DNA from: Candidatus Poseidoniales archaeon
GTDB taxonomy: Archaea; Thermoplasmatota; Poseidoniia; Poseidoniales; Thalassarchaeaceae
Reading direction: 5' to 3'
DNA: 59,715 nt
NCBI GenBank assembly: GCA_012964335.1
Contig: DTUF01000035.1
Span: 1-59,715 of the forward strand
The notes under the pieces are model-generated. The model saw only the letters and a program-made list of their open reading frames with translations. It ran no database searches and was not told the origin of the DNA. Made by a program: the position numbers and the translations under genes. Below are positions 42,651 to 51,403 of the stretch, in pieces (within the stretch, counting starts at the first letter, position 1; the number at the start of each line of letters is the position of its first letter).

Positions 42651-45290
42651 CTAATTCTCTAATTCAGCATCAAGGATTACTTCACCCATTTGTGGAAGAT
42701 TTATTGGACTCCAAGGGTCGCTTCCTAACTCATCTGTACCCAACTTTAGATTGCTGAAGATGAACCAACCTAGAGCAGGACCTGCTGCTGCAAGCATGAA
42801 TAACAGCCAATATGCATCGTTACTAAATGCCAAGATCAGACCACCAATCCCAACCATTACGAAAGTTGCAGACAAGGCTTGAGCAGTCTGGAAAACCGAC
42901 ATGTGAGTACCACCAAGTCTTGGGTCAGCAATGTCAGCCCATGTGGTGATGAAGGTGAACATCATCCAATCAGTAAGCACGAGTGTCGGAACCCAAATTG
43001 CCAAAGTGACAATACCTGGCAATCCTACCAACATCGACGCCCCTAATGCGAGATAACAAGCGACTGAGCCAAGCGCATACAGCCTTAGCATTCGTTTCCT
43101 ACCATACAGGTCGGATACCCAAGGGCCGGCCAGCCCGAGATAGTTGATGATTGCAAACAGATTCCACCAGCGAGTTATCTGCGCTCCATCCATATTCTGA
43201 ACTTCTACAAGATAAGCCGAAAACCAGGCCTCAAACCCATCACCAAGCGGCAACAACAGACAACCGAGAAGAACCAGCCATGCCGTTTTAGTTTGCATTG
43301 CTGCTAGAACCTTTGACATCATTGGTGTTCCTTCGGGGAACGGACTGGCTTGCTCAGCCTTCGCTAGTGGTTTGCCTTCCTTCATCATCAGAGTGATACC
43401 TATGCCACAAGCCATTACCACTAGAAGCATCAAGAAAGTAAGGACCTGAATAGATGCGTAATCAGTAATACCATCTGAAATGAATGGTGATGCACCTCCC
43501 CCACCAACCCACCAACCCATCATGAGGATGACAAGATGACCACCTCCGCGATATGCTAAATTAATCATTGAATTTGCCCTCCCAAGAAGTGGGACACTTT
43601 CGGCCATCATTGCACTAACTGCTTGTTCAGCAAACAATCTAGGAACTAAAGCCAAAAGCAATACTGCAATCCATATCCAAGGCTGGCTACCTACATCTAT
43701 CAGCACGAGTGGCATTAGGAGAACAAGATGGCCGAGTGTGCCGTAAAGCATCCAACTTCGCCTTCTTCCCCAAGGGAGAGTCTGCATTCGGTCAACAGGT
43801 TGAGCCCATAGAGGCCTTAGGAAAAACGGAATTTGAACGACCATGAACATCGCAGCAACGGTGTACTTATCCAAGCCGAACTCAGCCATTCCTAGTGTGC
43901 GACCCCAGTAGCCAAGGAAGGCGAATGGCATAGAGAATCCAAGATAGAAGAGCACGAACCAAAGGTCCCTGAACCGGTCATCTTCGCCGATATCACGCCG
44001 TTTAATTTCCGCATCATCGCGTGACGATTTCGGAGCGAGCGATATGAATACAAAGAGGGCTAGGCCAATGGCCGCCAAGATGAGTGCAAGAGAGCCAAGT
44101 GAGAATCCACCAGAGGTCACACCTTGTGCATCTAAGCCATCATCAGTTTCGTTAGTACCATTTGGATTCCAGTCCCACCAAGCGTGTAGGGCAACTATGT
44201 CAAGCCCGGTTTGAAGCCCATCCTCAACATTCGCACGGCCACCCGCAAGCGTGTTAATCGTAGTTATTGAATCGGTTTGAGCGTGTTTAGGAGTCTGTTC
44301 ACAGGTATCTCCCTCCTCCAAAATATTCTGGTGCATGCCCCTAATCCAAGTCGCAGTGTGTCCAGCCATGATGAAGTTGTAATGGTCTGAATTTCCCAGC
44401 GTGTCATCAATGACGCTGACCCAAGGCTCAGGATGACTGAGGTTGTCATTGATGTTCTTCAGCCGAGTTTGGAACCACTCTGCATTTGATTGCATTTCTT
44501 CGGTGACTTCAAGCCCCTCGTTCTCGTAATACGACCAATCATCAACCGGCGAGGTGAACTGGTAAAGGGTCCAATAATCCTCATCACATCCTAGAGATGA
44601 AAAGGTTGGCACCGGCCAATTTAGGGCAAACATGTCCAAATTGACATATGTTACATTGGTCCCATTGGGAATTTGCTCTTCAACAAAGTGCAGACTTCCT
44701 TTGCCACCACCCTCGCTAGAGCCAGAGCCTTGCCACTCTTCGTAGTCCCACCAGCCCAATTTCCATGTGTGGGTAGGCGTACCATTCCACTCACTAAATG
44801 CACGCGCTAACTCAAGGAGAGAACCGCTCCCCGTTCCGTCATCGTATGCCCCCGAACTTGTACAACCAAGATATGTGATACCAGGTACTGGGGGTGGGGA
44901 GTAGCAGATCGCATCGTGATGAGCACCAACAACATACCAATCATCTTCCAATGTCCCATTGATTGTGACAACGATATTCTGACAATTGTTGCACTCTAAG
45001 GTTGTGAAATTTTGGCGCTCAACCTCATAGCCCATTCCTTCTAACTCTTCAGCGATCCAATTACGAGCATTTTCATTGGCATTTGTGTCAATTCTACGAT
45101 AACCAAATTGAGCCAGTGAGGCCATGTTATCGTATGCTGCAGAACCCTCAGGCCATTCCTCAGGAATCTCATCATCAACACCGTTGACATTATCCTGTTC
45201 TATCATCGGTGCGGCTAGTGATGCGGCTGAAATTGCTGACAATGCAAACAACACCACTAGCAGTGTTGCCGACCGACTACGCCTAACCAT
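42651..45290 (-). CDS. fusion protein: secreted M28 zinc aminopeptidase plus MFS-type permease
   Basis: About 879 aa from the ATG at 45290 (MVRRSRSATLLVVLF, signal-like; ATG at 45332 adds 14 residues). Residues ~45-390 are an M28 peptidase. Metal ligands are seen as VVGAHHD (His), AYDDGTGSG (Asp), WDYEEW (Glu pair), NLDMF (Asp) and SDHYNF (His). After a helix (~400-425, LALILAAIGLALFVF) comes a cytosolic linker. About twelve further helices form an MFS-like carrier (RDLWFVLFYLG, GRRRSWMLYG between helices 2 and 3, LYGRKRMLRLYALG in the second half). The extracellular domain would trim peptides and the carrier would import the products. Both parts are read in a single frame. Confidence 0.85.
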   Translation of the reverse strand: MVRRSRSATLLVVLFALSAISAASLAAPMIEQDNVNGVDDEIPEEWPEGSAAYDNMASLAQFGYRRIDTNANENARNWIAEELEGMGYEVERQNFTTLECNNCQNIVVTINGTLEDDWYVVGAHHDAICYSPPPVPGITYLGCTSSGAYDDGTGSGSLLELARAFSEWNGTPTHTWKLGWWDYEEWQGSGSSEGGGKGSLHFVEEQIPNGTNVTYVNLDMFALNWPVPTFSSLGCDEDYWTLYQFTSPVDDWSYYENEGLEVTEEMQSNAEWFQTRLKNINDNLSHPEPWVSVIDDTLGNSDHYNFIMAGHTATWIRGMHQNILEEGDTCEQTPKHAQTDSITTINTLAGGRANVEDGLQTGLDIVALHAWWDWNPNGTNETDDGLDAQGVTSGGFSLGSLALILAAIGLALFVFISLAPKSSRDDAEIKRRDIGEDDRFRDLWFVLFYLGFSMPFAFLGYWGRTLGMAEFGLDKYTVAAMFMVVQIPFFLRPLWAQPVDRMQTLPWGRRRSWMLYGTLGHLVLLMPLVLIDVGSQPWIWIAVLLLALVPRLFAEQAVSAMMAESVPLLGRANSMINLAYRGGGHLVILMMGWWVGGGGASPFISDGITDYASIQVLTFLMLLVVMACGIGITLMMKEGKPLAKAEQASPFPEGTPMMSKVLAAMQTKTAWLVLLGCLLLPLGDGFEAWFSAYLVEVQNMDGAQITRWWNLFAIINYLGLAGPWVSDLYGRKRMLRLYALGSVACYLALGASMLVGLPGIVTLAIWVPTLVLTDWMMFTFITTWADIADPRLGGTHMSVFQTAQALSATFVMVGIGGLILAFSNDAYWLLFMLAAAGPALGWFIFSNLKLGTDELGSDPWSPINLPQMGEVILDAELEN

Positions 45291-45361
45291 CGTGTGCGAC
45301 ACATCGCGTATTTGTCTTGAGGCTTTACCCAATATGATGTAAAGCGAACAAGCAAGAGGAA

Positions 45362-45371
45362 TATCATGATA
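45362..45371. promoter_or_regulatory. short palindrome in divergent promoter region
   Basis: TATCATGATA is a perfect 10-bp palindrome within the A+T-rich spacer between the divergent peptidase-permease and lactonase-like genes. It may be an operator or promoter element. The support is only its position and symmetry. Confidence 0.25.
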
Positions 45372-45432
45372 ATACTCTTACGACTTAGTCCGGGGAATCA
45401 CTCATCTATGAAGTGGTACGCGACTTGGCCTA

Positions 45433-46308
45433 ATGGGGCAAGGATGGGAAGTGCCGGAGCACAGAACAGTGCCCGATATGGCAGGGGAAGAACTGCGCCA
45501 AGCCATAGAGGAAACTACTGTGGAAAGAAATGAAGTTGCGGTTTGTTGGCTTACCCAAGCATCGTGGTTATTGAAATTCAGGAAATGCACAATTCTCATC
45601 GACCCTTGGTGGCGTGATTTAGATGCCGGAGACCAATGGGGAAAATTGCTTGGGGAATTTCCGTTAGCCCCTGACGAGTTCCCACACATTGACTACATTT
45701 TTTGCACCCACTGGCACGATGACCACATCTGCCCAACCACTCTGCCAAAACTAGCAAAACGATTTCCAGCTGCTAAATTTGTGGTACCTCTACGAAGCCG
45801 AAAAATGATTATTGAAATGGGGATTCCTCGTGGGAGAATCCATTCTATGCATGGAAATGACTCTGGTCAATTGAACAAAGGCCTCTCGTTCTTTGCAGTT
45901 CCTGCAGCCCACGAAGAATTAGATGCTGATGACAGAAATGCCCACATGTACCTCGGATTTCTAATTCGTTGTGATGGCACTACGGTCTTTCACATGGGTG
46001 ATTCTCGTCCATATCCTGGTTGGGTTTCCAACATTAAAAGAGCCGCACGCTTGCTTTATGTTGAGGGTTCTGGTGAAGCACCGGTTGATATCGCCATGTT
46101 GTGCATTAATGGAAATGATAACCTAAGACATGATGAGGCTTGTGATTTAGCAGAAATTCTTGATACTGGATTAGCAATTCCAATGCATTATGGTATGGAC
46201 CCCGGTAATACGGTTGACCCGCAAATTTTTGTTGATGAAGTTGAAGCAAGGGGCGACAAAATCCCATACATGATTGCAACCCCTGGTGAGATAGTTGTAA
46301 TGGGCTAG
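45433..46308 (+). CDS. metallo-beta-lactamase-fold hydrolase, UlaG (L-ascorbate-6-phosphate lactonase)-like
   Basis: 291 aa. The MBL motif THWHDDH gives His93, His95, Asp97 and His98. Further ligands are probably in VPAAHEE, HMGDSR and PMHYGMD. CINGND replaces the PINGRD of UlaG-type lactonases, which open phosphorylated sugar lactones using Mn or Zn. Given the nearby sugar-acid operon, a sugar-phosphate or aldonolactone hydrolase is reasonable. Generic MBL hydrolase is the fallback. It is divergent from the peptidase-permease fusion and 45 nt upstream of the lipoprotein gene on the same strand. Confidence 0.78.
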   Translation: MGQGWEVPEHRTVPDMAGEELRQAIEETTVERNEVAVCWLTQASWLLKFRKCTILIDPWWRDLDAGDQWGKLLGEFPLAPDEFPHIDYIFCTHWHDDHICPTTLPKLAKRFPAAKFVVPLRSRKMIIEMGIPRGRIHSMHGNDSGQLNKGLSFFAVPAAHEELDADDRNAHMYLGFLIRCDGTTVFHMGDSRPYPGWVSNIKRAARLLYVEGSGEAPVDIAMLCINGNDNLRHDEACDLAEILDTGLAIPMHYGMDPGNTVDPQIFVDEVEARGDKIPYMIATPGEIVVMG

Positions 46309-46353
46309 ATTTAGCGCAGGTTTCATCATTACAAGTCAGCCTCATGAAAATAG

Positions 46354-47361
46354 ATGAGGGCACGTGCATTGACCCTAGCCGTTTTGATGTTGCTAGCATC
46401 TTTTGTTGGTTGCCTAGGCTTTGAGAAGTCAGATGGATTAGATAATGAAGAGGAAACTACAACGCCATTGAGGATAAACCATGTACAGATGAAAGGAACT
46501 CATAATTCGTATCATGTTAAACCAACTGGACCTACTATTCGGGATTATGATTACTCACACGAACCTCTCGATACCCAAGCAGAGGAGTTTGACGTACGCC
46601 AATTTGAAATTGATGTTTGGTGGAGCCCGGGTCAACAGTTACGAGTTTATCACAACCAATACGACAGGGGTACAACTTGCCAAACTTTACAACAGTGCCT
46701 AGGGGTTTTACTAGAATGGAGTGATTCATCACCTAACCATGTACCACTGATGATCTGGATAGAGCCAAAAGAATGGACATGGGAGGGAACAGACACAACA
46801 ACGGTGCTAGATGCGCAAAGCATGTTAGAAGATGTAGAAGAGCAAATCAACTTAGTATGGCCAAAAGAGAGAATTATCATTCCAGATGATGTTAGGGGTG
46901 AACATACAGACGTGTCAACTGCTGTCACCACTTCTGGATGGCCTCTTCTTGATGAGTCGAGGGGAAAAGCCATTTTTGTGTTGCTAGGGGGTGGAGATTT
47001 ACGCGATGACTATCATTCCCAATTCCCAAATTTGGAAGGTGCTACTATGTTCACGATGTCAGTCGCTAATACCCCAGAAGCGGCCATTTTCTCAAATACA
47101 AATCCTATTGGTGATGCAGAAGAAATCCGAGCCTTGGTTGAAGCGGGATATATTGTTAGAAGCCGTGCGGATAGTGCTGGTAATGGTGAAGCAGACAATA
47201 ATGATACCGAGCGCAAGGATGCAGCTATTGAAATTGGAGCGCACACAATTTCAACCGATTATCCATCCGAAGTTGATGGGATTGAATACTGGGTTGATTT
47301 GAGTATTAGATGTAATCCGATTTCTGCACCAGAAGATTGTTCAGATGAAGATATTGAATGA
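46354..47361 (+). CDS. lipoprotein with Ca2+-dependent phosphoinositide phospholipase C-like domain
   Basis: 335 aa. The signal sequence ends in a lipobox-like SFVGC with Cys20, predicting a lipid-anchored extracytoplasmic protein. The catalytic barrel (residues ~40-315) has the two catalytic histidines of PI-PLC-like enzymes: His50 in MKGTHNSYH and His100 in RVYHNQYD, with FEIDVWW and MIWIEPKE metal-side motifs between and after them. Such enzymes cleave phosphodiesters of inositol phospholipids or glycerophosphodiester-like compounds. Substrates may be external phospholipids from other cells, giving phosphorylated polyols. It lies 45 nt downstream of the UlaG-like gene. Confidence 0.82.
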   Translation: MRARALTLAVLMLLASFVGCLGFEKSDGLDNEEETTTPLRINHVQMKGTHNSYHVKPTGPTIRDYDYSHEPLDTQAEEFDVRQFEIDVWWSPGQQLRVYHNQYDRGTTCQTLQQCLGVLLEWSDSSPNHVPLMIWIEPKEWTWEGTDTTTVLDAQSMLEDVEEQINLVWPKERIIIPDDVRGEHTDVSTAVTTSGWPLLDESRGKAIFVLLGGGDLRDDYHSQFPNLEGATMFTMSVANTPEAAIFSNTNPIGDAEEIRALVEAGYIVRSRADSAGNGEADNNDTERKDAAIEIGAHTISTDYPSEVDGIEYWVDLSIRCNPISAPEDCSDEDIE

Positions 47362-47410
47362 TTTTTTCCGTTAATCAAAAAGAAAGCATCCTTTAGTAGA
47401 CACAAACTTG

Positions 47411-47980
47411 CTATTTTTCTTTAGTGTAGGACTCCTCTTCCCATACCGGAGTCAGGTGGCTAAGGTCATCTCCAACATATATTCCTATTTGGGTAGTGAA
47501 TAAAGGCACGTCATCGTGATACAATTCAAAGAATGCAAAACGACCTTTGGATTTTGGTCCGCCCTCAAATCGTGGTAGCCACCAGCCGAAATCAATCCTA
47601 TACTGTGAGTGGGGAAGAGGGAAATGAATATTTTTCAAGAGAATCATCTTATTTCTTGGATGATATTTGTCATAACCTTCAACCTTATTTTTCCGGTCGT
47701 ACTCAATATCCCATTCCACATCCCCAAATTTAACTCTAAATTTTCTGTGTTTTTTAATGAATTTCCGTGAAGACACTTCCTCAAGGTCAAATGTCCTTTC
47801 TTCCCCTCTATATTTGATGTTCAGTATAATTTTTTCATAAGGTGAGCCGTCCCTAGGACAATTGACCTCAGGAACATCTCCTCCTCCACCGAATGTACTG
47901 CAGTCACATCGCCCAATGCAGAACGGGCAACTGTCGGCCATGAATGTTCGAGAGGGATGGTTGGCTTTGAATTGTTTCAA
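47411..47980 (-). CDS. hypothetical protein with Cys-rich N-terminus
   Basis: 189 aa (or 176 from the ATG at 47941, MADSCPFC). The first part carries CPFC-x3-CDC and, after a Gly-rich loop, a further Cys in NCPRDG, suggesting a small metal-binding knot. The rest is basic and beta-rich with many aromatic residues (FGWWLPRF, FFELYHDD) and no membrane segment. No family is recognised. It stands alone between the PI-PLC-like gene (convergent) and the nucleotidyltransferase on the same strand. Confidence 0.6.
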   Translation of the reverse strand: MKQFKANHPSRTFMADSCPFCIGRCDCSTFGGGGDVPEVNCPRDGSPYEKIILNIKYRGEERTFDLEEVSSRKFIKKHRKFRVKFGDVEWDIEYDRKNKVEGYDKYHPRNKMILLKNIHFPLPHSQYRIDFGWWLPRFEGGPKSKGRFAFFELYHDDVPLFTTQIGIYVGDDLSHLTPVWEEESYTKEK

Positions 47981-48030
47981 CCTGAATCATTGAGTGGATC
48001 TACCCGAGAGAGAAATGGGTACCTTTGTAT

Positions 48031-48771
48031 TCACTCACCATAGTGCTCACGAGCATACGCCAATCCCGTTGGAATCCCGATGTCAATGTAATCGGCATCC
48101 AACTCAGCGGCTAACAGCCGACCCTGGCTAGCAAGTGCGCCCAATTTCTCAACATCATCAAAACCTGTCTGCCACCAAAATTCGGTTGTGACAATCATTC
48201 TCCCAGTACATCTCCAGCGTGGAGGAACCGTTAGGGGGAAGGGTTTGGTTTTCCTCTTTTCAAGAATGCCGCTCAAGGCTCGGTGCTCTGAATTTTTTGA
48301 ATTGTAAAGGGAATCGACACGCCCAGTATCGCCAAGCATTTCACCCCAAGGACTGACCACTGGCACTACGCCAATCACACATCTCTGAGATGTGCCGTGA
48401 ACTCGCAAAAGTTCGTAGGCCGGACAAGGATGACGAAGGTAGAGGTTGTCCGGTGTGGCTACAAGCATATTTTCTCCACAAATTGGGATTGCTTGTGTTA
48501 TCGCATCTACCAGACCATTTGGCTCGGCTTGCTCAACAAATTTGATGTCGCCTCGAGTTAATTCACCAGATTCTTCTAGGCTGGTTTTGATTGCTGGTTT
48601 GTTCGGTGAGGTGACAATTACGATCCCATCAACTTCTGCCGCACGTAATTCGTCTATTGTGCGTTGTAGCATAGTGCGGCCATTGATTTCAATCAATTCC
48701 TTGCAACCGTTGACATGGTCATCTACGACTCTACTACCACGACCAGCGGCTGGAATCACTCCCCACATCAT
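48031..48771 (-). CDS. sugar nucleotidyltransferase (nucleoside-diphosphate-sugar pyrophosphorylase family)
   Basis: 246 aa, single GT-A-like catalytic domain. It opens with WGVIPAAGRGSR (the G-x-G-x-R nucleotide loop), then CKELIEINGRTMLQR, where Lys contacts the phosphate. ATPDNLYL holds the metal-binding Asp. It would join a sugar-1-phosphate to an NTP. It is divergent from a glucuronokinase-like GHMP kinase that would make exactly such a sugar-1-phosphate, so UDP-glucuronate salvage is a fair hypothesis. The nucleotide and sugar are not determined by sequence. Confidence 0.82.
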   Translation of the reverse strand: MMWGVIPAAGRGSRVVDDHVNGCKELIEINGRTMLQRTIDELRAAEVDGIVIVTSPNKPAIKTSLEESGELTRGDIKFVEQAEPNGLVDAITQAIPICGENMLVATPDNLYLRHPCPAYELLRVHGTSQRCVIGVVPVVSPWGEMLGDTGRVDSLYNSKNSEHRALSGILEKRKTKPFPLTVPPRWRCTGRMIVTTEFWWQTGFDDVEKLGALASQGRLLAAELDADYIDIGIPTGLAYAREHYGE

Positions 48772-48844
48772 TTGATTGGGCCAACTATTCCATTCATGGC
48801 TTTACCCCTGGCTTGACTAAGCCAATCTAATCGGGCATCAATTC

Positions 48845-49822
48845 ATGTGTAGTAACCAAAGAGCGAGCATTGTGACTAACCGCGTCTCGTGCTCAACTCC
48901 GGCTAGAATCGGGTTACTTGGAAACCCGTCAGACGGTTATTTTGGCGCCTGTATTTCGACACCCGTGTGGAATTGGCAAGCTACAGTCACTCTCTCACCA
49001 CAAAATGCAGGTAATAAGTCCTACGAATTACCTGATGATTCGGGATTGAAGAGAATCATGGAACCAACTATTACGGTTTTTGAGAACTACTTTGGCCGCA
49101 CCGTTTCCCCATTCAAAGCAGAAGTTGAAACTACGATTCCCTATCGAGTTGGACTTTCTGGTTCTTCAGCAATAGAGACAGCATTCATGCTGACATTGAT
49201 GGCATATCACGATATTCCAATGAACAATATCAGCGCCCGTGAATTAGCCGAATTGGTTTTGAAAGTTGAGGCTGAAGAACTTGGTATGGTTGCTGGACTC
49301 CAAGACCGATTACCACAAGCATACGGATGTATGTTGTACATGGATTTTAATAAAGAATTGATGACAAATCGGGGATATGGAGATTACACCGAACTCAATA
49401 CCGAAAACTTCCCTTTGTTATGGTTAGCACACGCTCCAAGTGGCGAAGATTCTGGCAAAACACACTCTGGAATTGCCGAGCGATGGCAACAACAAGATTC
49501 GGAAATGATTGAGATTATCCAGCACCTTGCTGACTGCGCAAATGAAGGGCTTCAAGCAATTGACAGTGGTGATTCTACTGCTTTTGCATCATTGATTGAC
49601 ACAAATTTTGATTTGCGTCTAGAATTGTTTGGTGAAGAGGCTCTTGGAGAGACTCTTGATGCTGTAAAGTTAGCCCGCTCACTTGGCTCATGCGCCAAAC
49701 AGTGTGGGTCAGGTGGTTCAATTTTCGGCATCATACCAAATTCAGATTTTCCCGCATTAGCGGCCCCTGCATTTTCTGAAATGGGATGGACTTTTCATAC
49801 CGACATTGAGGTGGCAATGTGA
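48845..49822 (+). CDS. GHMP-family kinase, glucuronokinase-like
   Basis: 325 aa. GHMP motif 1 is TPARIGLLGNPSDGYFGACIS near residue 17-37; the LLGNPSD form is characteristic of glucuronokinase (glucuronate to glucuronate-1-phosphate). Motif 2, the ATP loop, is PYRVGLSGSSAIE near 100-112. Motif 3 is CGSGGSIFGI near the C-terminus. The start codon is ATG at 48845. The GTG of the next gene overlaps its stop (GTGA), so the two are coupled. A divergent nucleotidyltransferase lies 73 nt upstream. A galacturonate or other sugar kinase is possible. Confidence 0.78.
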   Translation: MCSNQRASIVTNRVSCSTPARIGLLGNPSDGYFGACISTPVWNWQATVTLSPQNAGNKSYELPDDSGLKRIMEPTITVFENYFGRTVSPFKAEVETTIPYRVGLSGSSAIETAFMLTLMAYHDIPMNNISARELAELVLKVEAEELGMVAGLQDRLPQAYGCMLYMDFNKELMTNRGYGDYTELNTENFPLLWLAHAPSGEDSGKTHSGIAERWQQQDSEMIEIIQHLADCANEGLQAIDSGDSTAFASLIDTNFDLRLELFGEEALGETLDAVKLARSLGSCAKQCGSGGSIFGIIPNSDFPALAAPAFSEMGWTFHTDIEVAM

Positions 49823-51369
49823 CTGCGGATGAGATGGACGAACCATCAAGCAGTCAGCGCATGAAAATAGCGTATGTCCACGACCCACCTAACCATGGTG
49901 AAATTACAACTCGCTGGCGTAACCCAGCATTCCTCTCTGAGCGTGGATTCACCGATTTAGTAGTGGCTGACCAACTGTTTGGTTGTCAATCTCTAGTCAT
50001 GGAAAACGCCCCCCCTTCCAAGGTTTCTCAGCGGATTTCAGATCTAGCTGAACGCATCAAAGATGCAATGGAATCTAGCCTTGATGCTTGGGTAATGGAA
50101 GACTTATTCACTCTACCAAAAGAGGTTGCACAGAGTAGTGGTGGTTGCCCGCATGATGATGAAACATGGCGCTCAATAAACATAAATTTACACACATTGT
50201 TTAACCAATTTCCCGACTTAAAGGGGATTATTTTTCGCTTCGGTGAAGCATTTGAAACCGATTCTTGGGCAAGCCGATTAAACCCATTCAATTGCCAATG
50301 TGAAGTGTGTGAAAAATTAGGTAAAATCGGAGCACTGCAACGTATTGTATCGGAACTAGAAGAAGTTGTTTGCGAGCAGTTAGGGATGTATTGTATCCTC
50401 AGAATGTGGGATTTAGGTGACGATGGATTCCATGCAGATTCTGAGCAACAATCTGCTGGATTAACCACTTGGAATGAAAATCCAAGATTAGTAGTATCAG
50501 TTAAGCATACAGCGACAGACTACTGGCGGCATCAACCATGGAATAATTCCATCGAACTTGATGGCCCACCTCGCCTAATCGAATTCCAATGTGAACGTGA
50601 ATACGAGTTTCTCGGTCTTGTGCCAAATTGGCTCGGCCACTCTATTGCTAACGGCTTTGAGGAAATAGACGAAACGAACACCGGTGGCCTCTCCAATTCA
50701 CTACCATCAAATTGGGCTGGCTCCTACATCATCCCGCGTGGTGGTGGTTGGTCAGCAGACCACGCTTCTGATGACTTTTGGTCAGAAATGAATGCGTACG
50801 CAGTAATCGCCCTGACCGACAATCCAAATCGTGACCCGGATGAGATACTAGACCAATTCCTAGAACTATCAGGGTTTGACGAGCAAGAATCGAGATTTTC
50901 ATTAGCCACTCTTATCAAGATGAGTAGCGATTTAGTCCTACACCTACGATACCTGCAAACATTCCAAGACATAGCCAAACAAGTTTGGATGCCATCGCAT
51001 AACTGGTTTAGAGACGACACTTTCGTTCCTAGCGCCTGTGCTCATATCACAAATCTAGTGACAAAAGCAGGGCTTGCCAACAATCTCCGAGCTGACCGAG
51101 CCTTTGCCTCAATCATTGCCCGCACTCAACTCACCCGCGCAGAAGCGCTGTTCGAAGGCGGACGGTTCACTAACCATCCAAAAGCGGAATTTATTCTCAA
51201 TTCCTACCGCTTCGCAGTCAAATTCGCAACTCTTTCAGAATCTATCTGGAATGAGCTTCTCAACACTGCATCTATCAGCCCAACACCCCTTGAAAGACAG
51301 GATGCGAAACAGGTCATTTTAGACAACCTTGAGCAGACACCACTCAACCCTTTGAGATGTCTTGATTAG
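49819..51369 (+). CDS. uncharacterised protein, possible TIM-barrel glycoside hydrolase related to alpha-glucuronidases
   Basis: 516 aa, no confident family. The middle has FRFGEAFE and NPFNCQCEVCEKLG, a Cys cluster following a possible barrel-strand Glu. Later segments SVKHTATDYWRHQPW and LIEFQCEREYEFLGLVPNW recall, weakly, the KH and EFQ-REY blocks of GH67 alpha-glucuronidases. There is no signal peptide or membrane helix, so it acts in the cytoplasm. Translational coupling (GTGA overlap) to a glucuronokinase-like gene strengthens a role in releasing a uronic acid. It could instead be a non-catalytic relative. A helical C-terminal part begins near residue 340. Confidence 0.5.
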   Translation: MTADEMDEPSSSQRMKIAYVHDPPNHGEITTRWRNPAFLSERGFTDLVVADQLFGCQSLVMENAPPSKVSQRISDLAERIKDAMESSLDAWVMEDLFTLPKEVAQSSGGCPHDDETWRSININLHTLFNQFPDLKGIIFRFGEAFETDSWASRLNPFNCQCEVCEKLGKIGALQRIVSELEEVVCEQLGMYCILRMWDLGDDGFHADSEQQSAGLTTWNENPRLVVSVKHTATDYWRHQPWNNSIELDGPPRLIEFQCEREYEFLGLVPNWLGHSIANGFEEIDETNTGGLSNSLPSNWAGSYIIPRGGGWSADHASDDFWSEMNAYAVIALTDNPNRDPDEILDQFLELSGFDEQESRFSLATLIKMSSDLVLHLRYLQTFQDIAKQVWMPSHNWFRDDTFVPSACAHITNLVTKAGLANNLRADRAFASIIARTQLTRAEALFEGGRFTNHPKAEFILNSYRFAVKFATLSESIWNELLNTASISPTPLERQDAKQVILDNLEQTPLNPLRCLD

Positions 51370-51403
51370 ACATGGTAATCAGTAAGCAGCCTCTCGCCCG
51401 CCC

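Noticed and set aside
42651-45290. Possible frameshift or two separate genes in the peptidase-permease region
   Set aside because: The frame is continuous through the linker with no internal stop, and a transmembrane helix plus charged linker joins the domains naturally.
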